Positions 57,532-64,000 of a stretch of DNA of 64,000 nucleotides are shown here, one piece after another; positions within the stretch are counted from its first letter, which is position 1; every line of letters starts with the position of its first letter. A model generated the notes under the pieces. It did no database searches. It saw nothing but the letters and a program-made list of their open reading frames with translations, and was not told the origin of the DNA. The translations under genes were made by a program, and so were the position numbers. The DNA is from Blautia sp. (lineage in GTDB: Bacteria > Bacillota > Clostridia > Lachnospirales > Lachnospiraceae): contig JARIAR010000013.1 of NCBI GenBank assembly GCA_029257805.1, positions 1 to 64,000 of the forward strand. The letters are read 5' to 3'.

Positions 57532-58137
57532 ATGACGTATTTGTGGAGTGGAATGCTGATTACAGGAATTATATTTGGAATTTTAAATGGAAATATGGAG
57601 GCAGTTACAGAGGCTGTGCTTTCGTATTCAAAAGAAGCGGTTGCATTGTGTATTTCCATGGCAGGGATCACAGGAATGTGGACAGGAATGATGAAAATAG
57701 CAGAAGAATCCGGTCTGGTGAAACATCTTTCTGAAAAATTACGGCCATTTCTGAAATTTCTTTTTCCGGAAATCCCACAAGATTCCAAAGCTTCCGAGTA
57801 CATTTCTTTTAATTTCCTTGCTAATTTTTTTGGATTAAGCTGGGCAAGCACTTCTTCAGGGCTTCTGGCAATGAAAGAGCTTGATCAGTTAAACAGAAAA
57901 GAATGCCTTCAAAAAGGAACAACAAAGAAAAGAGGGGTTAAGATTGCCAGCCCGGCTATGTGTACGTTTATAATATTAAATGTTTCTTCTTTGCAGCTGC
58001 TTCCCATGAATATGCTTGCTTATCGTACCCGATATGGCAGTCCGGATCCTGCAGGAATCGTAGTTCCAGCCATTATGGCAACAGCAGTAAGCACAGGAGC
58101 TGCAGTATTGATCAGTCGATTTTTTAAAAAGTTTTAG
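57532..58137 (+). CDS. spmA: Spore maturation protein SpmA
   Basis: A 201-residue membrane protein with a nucleoside-recognition (Gate) domain. Helices are at about 5-20, 38-58, 95-120, 140-160 and 175-195. Conserved parts are MTYLWSGMLITGIIFGILNG, AVALCISMAGITGMWTGMMKIAE and NFFGLSWASTSSGLLAMKEL. SpmA and SpmB are needed for spore-core dehydration. ATG 57532 is chosen because it gives the standard N-terminus and follows CAGGA. It lies in tandem with a small gene and spmB. Confidence 0.9.
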   Translation: MTYLWSGMLITGIIFGILNGNMEAVTEAVLSYSKEAVALCISMAGITGMWTGMMKIAEESGLVKHLSEKLRPFLKFLFPEIPQDSKASEYISFNFLANFFGLSWASTSSGLLAMKELDQLNRKECLQKGTTKKRGVKIASPAMCTFIILNVSSLQLLPMNMLAYRTRYGSPDPAGIVVPAIMATAVSTGAAVLISRFFKKF

Positions 58138-58211
58138 GAATCTCTTTTAAATGTTGGCAGATATGGGTAAAATTTGTTATAATGAAAAAGAAAAAAGCTG
58201 GAGGAAATCGT

Positions 58212-58628
58212 ATGGATTGGCGGGATTACTGCATAGACGAAATAGCAAAACACAGATGTTTTGTTTCAGCAATGCACAAAAAAAGATTCATTGAAATGTT
58301 TGATATGGTTCAAGATGAACCTTTTTTTACAAAAGAAGTTTGTAAATGTTTATTCCTGGCGGCCTGGGAAAGAAAATATACAAATGAAATTGAGAGCGTA
58401 CTGCAGGAGATGATTGATAAAAATGCAATTGATACGGAAATTCTTATAAATCGTACGAGAAATAAAGTAATATCTCCAAATGAGGCAGAAATATATAAAC
58501 TGGAGAGAGATTTTCTGGAAAATCCGGGAGAAACTCCGGATGAATCCTGTTTGATCAAGCTTTCTGCTGCATGGATCCCTCTTGGAGACTGTGCATTACA
58601 GGTAAGTGAGATTTTAGACCGAATGTAG
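58212..58628 (+). CDS. Uncharacterised 138-residue protein between spmA and spmB
   Basis: A soluble, mainly helical protein with four cysteines in its first 50 residues (YCIDEI, HRCFVS, VCKCLF), CHR/FLAAWERKY-type helices, a PNEAEIYKLERDFLENPG segment and a C-terminal IKLSAAWIPLGDCALQ. ATG 58212 with GGAGGA upstream is preferred to 58182. I do not recognise the family. It interrupts the spmA-spmB pair, which are adjacent in Bacillus. An insertion by chance and a sporulation-related partner are both possible. Confidence 0.65.
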   Translation: MDWRDYCIDEIAKHRCFVSAMHKKRFIEMFDMVQDEPFFTKEVCKCLFLAAWERKYTNEIESVLQEMIDKNAIDTEILINRTRNKVISPNEAEIYKLERDFLENPGETPDESCLIKLSAAWIPLGDCALQVSEILDRM

Positions 58629-58684
58629 GAATAACAGAATAACAGAAAACATAAGGTATCATGAAGAAGCAGACAGGAGGCGTT

Positions 58685-59212
58685 ATGAAGGCGCTTACAT
58701 ATTTGTCTCATTTCATGATACCTTTTTTTATTCTTTATATTGTAGGATACGGGATTGCATCACGTCGGAATATATATCATGATTTTTTAAAGGGGACAGA
58801 AGACGGGCTGTATATGGTTTTAAAACTTTGTCCCACTTTAATAGGGCTTATGACTGCAGTTGGGGTTTTACGGGCTTCCGGCTTTTTGGATTTTCTTGGA
58901 GATTTTTTGGGAAAGTTCACCGGAAGATTTGGGATGCCCTCAGAAGTTGTACCCCTGGCGGTTGTAAGACTTTTTTCTTCCAGCGGGGCGACAGGTCTCC
59001 TCTTGGATATTTTTAAAGAGTTTGGAACAGATTCTGTTCAGGGGCTTCTGGGAAGTGTTTTGTTAAGTGCGACAGAGAGTGTTTTTTATTGTATGAGTGT
59101 ATATTTTGGCTCTGTAAAAATAGAAAAAACAAGATATACACTTCCAGGGGCTCTTCTTGCTACTATGGCAGGAATTGTGGCTTCGGTAGTTATTGTAAGA
59201 TTTTTGTTTTAG
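58685..59212 (+). CDS. spmB: Spore maturation protein SpmB
   Basis: A 175-residue membrane protein of the same Gate/nucleoside-recognition fold as SpmA, with about four to five helices. Conserved parts are HFMIPFFILYIVGYGIASRR, KLCPTLIGLMTAVGVLRASG, VRLFSSSGATGLLLDIFK and SATESVFYCMSVYFGSV. It acts with SpmA in spore-core dehydration. The start at 58685 is preceded by AGGAGG. It closes the spm cluster before a terminator. Confidence 0.92.
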   Translation: MKALTYLSHFMIPFFILYIVGYGIASRRNIYHDFLKGTEDGLYMVLKLCPTLIGLMTAVGVLRASGFLDFLGDFLGKFTGRFGMPSEVVPLAVVRLFSSSGATGLLLDIFKEFGTDSVQGLLGSVLLSATESVFYCMSVYFGSVKIEKTRYTLPGALLATMAGIVASVVIVRFLF

Positions 59213-59273
59213 GGAGTGTACTTTATAAAAAAGAAAAGCCAGCGGTGCAGCCGCTGACTTTGTTTACAGTCTG

Positions 59274-59306
59274 AATCAGGAACTATACAAGTTCCTGATT
59301 TTTTTT
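59274..59306 (+). terminator. Terminator of the spm cluster
   Basis: AATCAGGAACT (59274-59284) pairs with AGTTCCTGATT (59290-59300), followed by a T run. It overlaps the last codons of the convergent plsC gene. A smaller hairpin (CAGCGG/CCGCTG, 59240-59256) lies just before it. Confidence 0.85.
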
Positions 59307-60023
59307 CAGCATTTCTAAAATGATGTTTTGTGTGTAAGCTCCAAGATGTTTTGCTTCTTCTTTTGTTAATTCCTCCGGATAAATTGGTTTCCCGTATTCC
59401 AAAATAACATGGCAAGGTTTCATTTTTGGAAAGTGTGCCTCAAAAATTTCGGCTGTGTTATTCATAGCAATAGGAATAATGGGACATTTTGTTTTTGTGG
59501 CAATTTTAAAACTTCCCTCATGAAAAGGAAGCATATCCAGTTCACTTTCGGAAGTGTTTCTTGTTCCTTCCGGAAAAATACAGATAGAAATACCGGATTT
59601 GATTTTCTGGACAGCTTCCAGAATCGTTTTTAATCCTTGTTTTAAATCATTTCGATCCAAAAACAGACAATGGAGATTTCTCATCCAGTTAGAGAGAAGA
59701 GGATAACGCTCCATTTCTTTTTTTGCGATATAGCCTGTTCGGATAGGACAGCGGCTATATGTAAGAAGAATGTCAAAATAACTTCTGTGGTTTCCGATAT
59801 ATAAAACAGGAGTATCTTTTGGCACATTTTCTTCTCCTATTACCGTAACTTTGACACCGGTGATCCAGAGAATAAAACGAAAAACAGATTGTATGATACG
59901 AAGGGAACTGATCTGTTTTGTCATAGGTGAAAATTTTCCGATGATCCATTCTGCTATTAAAATAGGAATGGAGAGAATAAGATATCCGATCACTGTGATA
60001 CAGACTAAAATAAAGCGAATCAT
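59283..60023 (-). CDS. plsC: 1-acyl-sn-glycerol-3-phosphate acyltransferase
   Basis: A 246-residue membrane enzyme that makes phosphatidic acid from lysophosphatidic acid and an acyl donor. An N-terminal hydrophobic region (about 3-27) is followed by block I NHRSYFD (HX4D catalytic), block II with CLFLDRNDLKQGL, block III FPEGTRN and block IV PIIPIAMNNT. Start 60023 is chosen because GAAAGGG lies 8 bases upstream; Met 60029 is too near. It is convergent with spmB and its end overlaps that gene's terminator. Confidence 0.94.
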   Translation of the reverse strand: MIRFILVCITVIGYLILSIPILIAEWIIGKFSPMTKQISSLRIIQSVFRFILWITGVKVTVIGEENVPKDTPVLYIGNHRSYFDILLTYSRCPIRTGYIAKKEMERYPLLSNWMRNLHCLFLDRNDLKQGLKTILEAVQKIKSGISICIFPEGTRNTSESELDMLPFHEGSFKIATKTKCPIIPIAMNNTAEIFEAHFPKMKPCHVILEYGKPIYPEELTKEEAKHLGAYTQNIILEMLKKNQELV

Positions 60024-60153
60024 ATACATTACCCTTTCCTGCAAAATTAAATTAAATGTCGTTTTTTTTATTATACGTAATTTATGAAATAGTTGCAATA
60101 AATCTTTTAAGGGATACATAGAATAAATATGAGGTAGCGGATAGAGGTGCACA

Positions 60154-60561
60154 ATGAGCAAAAAGATCCCCATGATGCTGTGGATCGTTGTTTTTTCCCT
60201 TGTATTAGGCGGATGCCAGCTAGTGCGCATAGAAGAGGGGCAGGTGGTACCTGTAAAATATACATTAGTGAAGAAAGAAGATATTCCGGCAGAAGCAATG
60301 GCATTAATCGAGGAGAAAAAAGAAAAGGAGTTTCAGATTACCTATCAGAATGGACAGGAACTATATCTGATAAAAGGATATGGGAGACAGATGAGCGGAG
60401 GATACAGTATTTGTGTAGAAGAACTCGGAACTATAGGAGAAACCCTGAGGTTTCAGACAAAGCTTATTGGTCCGTCAGACGATGAACAGAAGGGAGAGCC
60501 TTCTTATCCATATATCGTAGTAAAGATCAGATATCGTAATGAGCATGTGGAATTTCGGTGA
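60154..60561 (+). CDS. PrcB-like lipoprotein
   Basis: A 135-residue lipoprotein. A signal peptide with lipobox LGGC (residues 18-21) is followed by a domain with the PrcB C-terminal pattern: VKKEDIPAEAMALIEEKKEK, YLIKGYGRQMSGGYSICVEE and YPYIVVKIRYR. PrcB was first named as part of a protease complex, and the domain occurs in many exported proteins of unknown role. It precedes the DUF3794/LysM gene by 32 bases on the same strand, so a link with sporulation or the envelope is possible. Confidence 0.8.
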   Translation: MSKKIPMMLWIVVFSLVLGGCQLVRIEEGQVVPVKYTLVKKEDIPAEAMALIEEKKEKEFQITYQNGQELYLIKGYGRQMSGGYSICVEELGTIGETLRFQTKLIGPSDDEQKGEPSYPYIVVKIRYRNEHVEFR

Positions 60562-60593
60562 AAATGATTTTAAGCAGAAAAGGAGAATGAGCC

Positions 60594-62150
60594 GTGGAGT
60601 TAAAAAAAGAAAGCGTACAGATGCTTCGTGTAAAAAGCAGAGCAACAAGTCAGGTAACTTTTGATGTAGATTACAATGTGCCGGATGCAAAGCAGGATGT
60701 CGGGCGGATGATTCAAAACAAAGGTCAGATCTTAATGGATGAAGTACGCTTAAATGAGGGGCGTGCTTTTCTCCGGGGAACTTTAAAGGTAGATCTGCTC
60801 TATGTAGGAGAGGAAGAGGGAAATGTATACAGTATGGAAGCAAAGCTCCCCTTTGAGGAAACACTAAATCTGGAGGGGATTTCAGGGGGAGATAAAATGT
60901 GCCTGAAATGGGAAATAGAAGATTTAAGTCTTCATATTATTCATTCCAGAAAAATAAATATAAAATCAATTGTGACTTTTTATGCGGTGGTAGATGAGAT
61001 ATCCGGTGTCCGGCTGCCGGTAGATCTTCAGGATGAAAGTATTTCTGCAAAGAAAAAACAGGTTCGTCTTATGAGTCTTTGCGTACATAAAAAAGATACG
61101 CTTCGTGTAAAAGATGAAATTACGATCGCATCAAATAAGCCGAATATTTCCGAAATTCTCTGGCACACAATAGAAGTAAGAGGATTGGATTTAAGAGCAG
61201 AAGAGAATCAGGTACGTGCAAAAGGGGAATTATTTGTATTTGTCTTATATGCAGGAGATGAGGAAGGAAAACCACTTCAGTGGATGGAGTATTCTCTTCC
61301 ATTTAGCGGGGAAGCAGAATGCAATGGGTGTACCGAAGAAATGATTCCCAATATTGAAGTATCTGTGCTGCATCAGGGCATTGAAATTAAGCCGGATGCA
61401 GATGGGGAAGAGCGTATTTTTGTGGTAGACATGGTTATGGAGCTGGATATGAAGCTTTATAGAGAGGAAGAGTATGAACTTCTTCTGGATGCATATACCC
61501 CATTAAAAGAATGTATTCTTCATGGCAAAAAAGAAAAGCTGGAAAGTCTTCTGGTACGTAATTGTTCAAAATGTCGGATAGGAGACAGAATCGAAGTGAA
61601 GGAAACACAGGGAAATATCCTTCAGATCTGTCATAGTCAGGGACATGTAAAAGTTGATAAAACAAAAATTGTGGAAAATGGCATTCAGGTAGAAGGAATT
61701 GTTCATATGAAGGTGCTTTACATTATCGGGAATGACGACATGCCGTTTTATTCTATGGAAGCGATGATTCCTTTTACCCATATTGTAGAGGCCCGTGGGA
61801 TTACAGAAGATTGTGTTTATTATTTGCAGACAGATTTGGAACAGCTTTCTACCACTATGGCAGACAGCAATGAAATTGAGGTAAAGGCTGTGGTTAGTTT
61901 AAATGTTCTTGTTTTGCGCCAGCAGGAAGAACAGATTATTGATAAAATTGAAGAAAGACCTCTTGATATAAAGAAAATTCAGAGTATGCCGGGAATCACG
62001 GTATATATAGTAAAACCGGGAGATACGATGTGGGATATAGCAAAACGATTTTACACAACAGTGGAGGAAATTAAAACCATGAATGAGCTGTCTGATGAAA
62101 AAGTAGAAAATGGTCAGCCGCTTCTTCTTGTAAAGAAAGTGGGCTGTTAA
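60594..62150 (+). CDS. DUF3794 (SPOCS)/LysM spore-coat-type protein
   Basis: A 518-residue protein starting at GTG 60594 (AAAGGAGAA upstream). It has three SPOCS/DUF3794 repeats at about 35-120, 165-280 and 335-450 (SQVTFDVDYNVPDA, MEYSLPFSGEAECNG, MEAMIPFTHIVEARG). A single C-terminal LysM domain lies at about 467-515 (VYIVKPGDTMWDIAKRF). The layout is that of SipL-type proteins, which in Clostridioides difficile link the spore coat to SpoIVA and are essential for coat attachment. No signal peptide is present, consistent with the mother-cell side. It supports the idea that the organism forms spores. Confidence 0.88.
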   Translation: MELKKESVQMLRVKSRATSQVTFDVDYNVPDAKQDVGRMIQNKGQILMDEVRLNEGRAFLRGTLKVDLLYVGEEEGNVYSMEAKLPFEETLNLEGISGGDKMCLKWEIEDLSLHIIHSRKINIKSIVTFYAVVDEISGVRLPVDLQDESISAKKKQVRLMSLCVHKKDTLRVKDEITIASNKPNISEILWHTIEVRGLDLRAEENQVRAKGELFVFVLYAGDEEGKPLQWMEYSLPFSGEAECNGCTEEMIPNIEVSVLHQGIEIKPDADGEERIFVVDMVMELDMKLYREEEYELLLDAYTPLKECILHGKKEKLESLLVRNCSKCRIGDRIEVKETQGNILQICHSQGHVKVDKTKIVENGIQVEGIVHMKVLYIIGNDDMPFYSMEAMIPFTHIVEARGITEDCVYYLQTDLEQLSTTMADSNEIEVKAVVSLNVLVLRQQEEQIIDKIEERPLDIKKIQSMPGITVYIVKPGDTMWDIAKRFYTTVEEIKTMNELSDEKVENGQPLLLVKKVGC

Positions 62151-62250
62151 ATAAAAAACATTCGATTTCTTGTTGAAAATAGGAAAAAAATCGTATAAAA
62201 TACAGATAATAAATACTGTATACAAAGTACAAAAGATACGGGAGGATGTT

Positions 62251-63132
62251 ATGAGATTACGGGCATTAGCAAAAATTAATCTTGGATTGGATATTCTGGG
62301 AAAAAGAGCGGATGGTTATCATGAAGTCCGGATGATCATGCAGACCATTCAAATGTATGATGTGCTGGAGATTCGAAGGACAGAAAAACCGGGAATTACC
62401 CTTTCGGTAAATGTTCCTTTTGTTCCAACAGACGAAAGGAATCTTGTGTACAAAGCGGCGCAGATGCTTATGGAGGAGTTTCAGATCCAGGAAGGTATTT
62501 CTATGAAACTAGATAAATTTATTCCTGTAGCAGCGGGAATGGCAGGAGGAAGTTCAGATGCAGCCGCAGCTTTTGTAGGTGTGAATCGTTTGTTTCATCT
62601 TGGATTAAGTGAAGAAGAACTTATGAAAAGGGCAGTAAAGGTAGGGGCGGATGTACCTTACTGTATTATGAGAGGAACTGCACTTGCAGAAGGAATCGGG
62701 GAGAAGCTTACCAGGATTTCGCCTATGCCTAAAAGCTATATTCTGATAGGAAAGCCGGGCGTAACAGTTTCGACAAAGATGGCATATGAGAATCTGAATT
62801 TGGAAGCGATTGAAGATCATCCGGATATTGATGGTATGATAAGAGATATTCAAAATGAAGATCTATATGAAATGACAAAAAAAATGGGAAATGTATTTGA
62901 ACCTGGAATTATTCGTGAATATCCGGTTATTGAGGAAATTAAAAACCTTATGGAGGAAAATGGGGCTCTGCGGGCAATGATGAGCGGAAGCGGCCCTACT
63001 GTATTTGGTATTTTTGACGACAAAGAGAAATTGAAAAAAGCGACGGCAAAGCTAAAGGAAAGTAAACTGGCCAGAACGGTTTTTGCAACAGAGATTTTCA
63101 ATCGGAATGGAGGATATACAAATGACAAGTGA
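62251..63132 (+). CDS. ispE: 4-diphosphocytidyl-2-C-methyl-D-erythritol kinase
   Basis: A 293-residue GHMP kinase of the non-mevalonate isoprenoid pathway. It has the N-terminal AKINLGLDILGKRADGYHE, the ATP-binding loop PVAAGMAGGSSDAAAAF at about 91-107, and the C-terminal MMSGSGPTVFGIF. ATG 62251 has CGGGAGG upstream. The 3' end overlaps the following GntR gene by 11 bases, a pairing seen across Lachnospiraceae. Confidence 0.96.
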   Translation: MRLRALAKINLGLDILGKRADGYHEVRMIMQTIQMYDVLEIRRTEKPGITLSVNVPFVPTDERNLVYKAAQMLMEEFQIQEGISMKLDKFIPVAAGMAGGSSDAAAAFVGVNRLFHLGLSEEELMKRAVKVGADVPYCIMRGTALAEGIGEKLTRISPMPKSYILIGKPGVTVSTKMAYENLNLEAIEDHPDIDGMIRDIQNEDLYEMTKKMGNVFEPGIIREYPVIEEIKNLMEENGALRAMMSGSGPTVFGIFDDKEKLKKATAKLKESKLARTVFATEIFNRNGGYTNDK

Positions 63133-63832
63133 TTTTACTGTGCATATGAATGAATATCTGCCTCTTAGAGATGTAGTTTTTAATACTCTTAGACAGGCGA
63201 TTTTAAAAGGCGAGCTAAAACCAGGAGAAAGACTGATGGAAATTGCACTTGCGGAACGTCTTGGTGTCAGTCGTACACCAATCCGGGAAGCAATGCGGAA
63301 GCTGGAATTGGAAGGTCTTGTTGTAATGATTCCGCGCAGAGGGGCGCAGGTAGCAAATATTACGGAAAAAGATTTAAACGATGTTCTGGAAGTACGGATG
63401 GCATTGGAAAATGTGGCGATTGAAAAAGCCTGCAAGCTTATGTCGGAGGAAGAGATGGGAAGATTGTGGCTTGCAGCAAAGGAGTTTGAGCGGACAATGG
63501 CAGAGGGAAATCTGGTTCGTCTTGCAGAGGCAGATGTGGCTTTTCATGAGACTATTTACAAAGCATCTGATAATGTGCGTTTAAATCAGGTGCTGAATAA
63601 TCTGCGGGAACAAATTTACCGGTATCGTGTAGAATATTTAAAAGAAGAGGAAACAAGAAACGTCCTTGTAAAAGAGCATGAAGAACTTACACGAGCCATT
63701 CGTAATCGTGATGTGGAACTGGCTCAGAAAATTTCTTTCCAGCATATTGAAAATCAGAGAAAAGCCATTATTCAGTCAATTGAAGCAGAAGAAGCTGAGA
63801 AAGAGAAGGCGGAGCAGGAAAAGAAAAAATAA
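63122..63832 (+). CDS. GntR-family regulator (FadR/FCD subgroup)
   Basis: A 236-residue regulator with a winged helix-turn-helix at about 20-85 (LRQAILKGELKPGERLMEIA and LGVSRTPIREAMRKLELEGL). An FCD ligand domain spans about 95-215, with metal-binding His in FHETIYKAS, HEELTRAI and FQHIENQR. The ending is Lys/Glu-rich. The start at 63122 overlaps ispE and has GGAGGA upstream. Ligand and targets are unknown. FCD members sense organic acids or fatty acids. Confidence 0.92.
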   Translation: MTSDFTVHMNEYLPLRDVVFNTLRQAILKGELKPGERLMEIALAERLGVSRTPIREAMRKLELEGLVVMIPRRGAQVANITEKDLNDVLEVRMALENVAIEKACKLMSEEEMGRLWLAAKEFERTMAEGNLVRLAEADVAFHETIYKASDNVRLNQVLNNLREQIYRYRVEYLKEEETRNVLVKEHEELTRAIRNRDVELAQKISFQHIENQRKAIIQSIEAEEAEKEKAEQEKKK

Positions 63833-63924
63833 TCAGGAATAAAAGTATCCATTTGGGAAATACTGAAAGAGAAGTGAACTGACTGTATTTCGAAATAACG
63901 GAAGCAGGGAAAGGATGTGTTCTC

Positions 63925-64000
63925 TTGAGTGAATTTTCCAAATATTCCAAAGAAGAGAAAAAGGAAATTTCAGCTGTTTTATGGGAAAATGAGGAATATA
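63925..64000 (+). CDS. Start of an unidentified gene cut by the window edge
   Basis: TTG 63925, nine bases after AAAGGA, opens a frame beginning MSEFSKYSKEEKKEI that runs off the window. Codon use resembles the neighbours. Too little is present to name it. Confidence 0.45.
   Translation, partial: MSEFSKYSKEEKKEISAVLWENEEY

Noticed and set aside
60060-60153. Possible sporulation-sigma promoter before the PrcB-like gene (CATAGAAT-like element)
   Set aside because: A -10-like element is present but no matching -35 at the right distance could be found.

Overview
The window is about 64 kb of chromosome from a low-GC, spore-forming, anaerobic Firmicute, most likely a gut member of the Lachnospiraceae. 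The basis is AT-rich coding sequence with A-rich codon use, strong AGGAGG-type ribosome sites, a T-box in front of ileS, sporulation genes (spmA, spmB, a DUF3794/LysM coat-type protein), an iron alcohol dehydrogenase, oleate hydratase, and an ispE-FadR/GntR pair. No tRNA, rRNA, CRISPR array, prophage or complete insertion sequence was seen.

Region 1 (1-4.3 kb) looks like accessory DNA in decay. It holds a wrecked AbiEi/AbiEii toxin-antitoxin pair, an Xre regulator with a DUF6773 membrane protein, a variant peptide deformylase, and a divergent 4Fe-4S protein / Crp-Fnr regulator pair around a perfect 16-bp palindrome. Region 2 (4.3-11.5 kb) is a glycan-use locus: a membrane-bound AraC regulator, a carbohydrate ABC importer (binding lipoprotein plus two permeases) and a cytoplasmic GH123-type hydrolase.

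Region 3 (11.6-20.8 kb) is a nine-kilobase surface operon: a 66-residue protein, a large SpaA-fold protein, four proteins with SipW-type signal peptides, two dedicated SipW-like signal peptidases, and two membrane-anchored surface proteins. Region 4 (20.8-26.7 kb) is a c-di-GMP and phosphorelay operon: diguanylate cyclase, receiver-HD-GYP phosphodiesterase, Hpt protein and hybrid histidine kinase. Region 5 (26.8-33.6 kb) is a type IV pilus-like operon on the minus strand with PilT as its only ATPase. It is divergent from a BTAD/SARP-type regulator, which is followed by a protein carrying two copies of the small domain found at the head of the surface operon. Regions 3-5 together look like a matrix, adhesion and pilus module, and are the most interesting part of the window.

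Region 6 (33.6-48 kb) is mixed metabolism and envelope: TlpA/CcdA, a DUF819 transporter divergent from a dipeptide epimerase, a PepD-type dipeptidase, an HtrA protease, a duplicated-domain secreted protein, an iron alcohol dehydrogenase, a selenium-linked trio (yedF, cysteine desulfurase, DUF3343), and a membrane-anchored oleate hydratase with a TetR regulator. Region 7 (48-64 kb) is mostly core: D,D-carboxypeptidase, exonuclease, nucleoside hydrolase, T-box/ileS, glgP, spmA/spmB, plsC, a PrcB-like lipoprotein, a DUF3794/LysM protein, ispE and a GntR regulator. No stretch over 300 bases lacks a gene or gene remnant.
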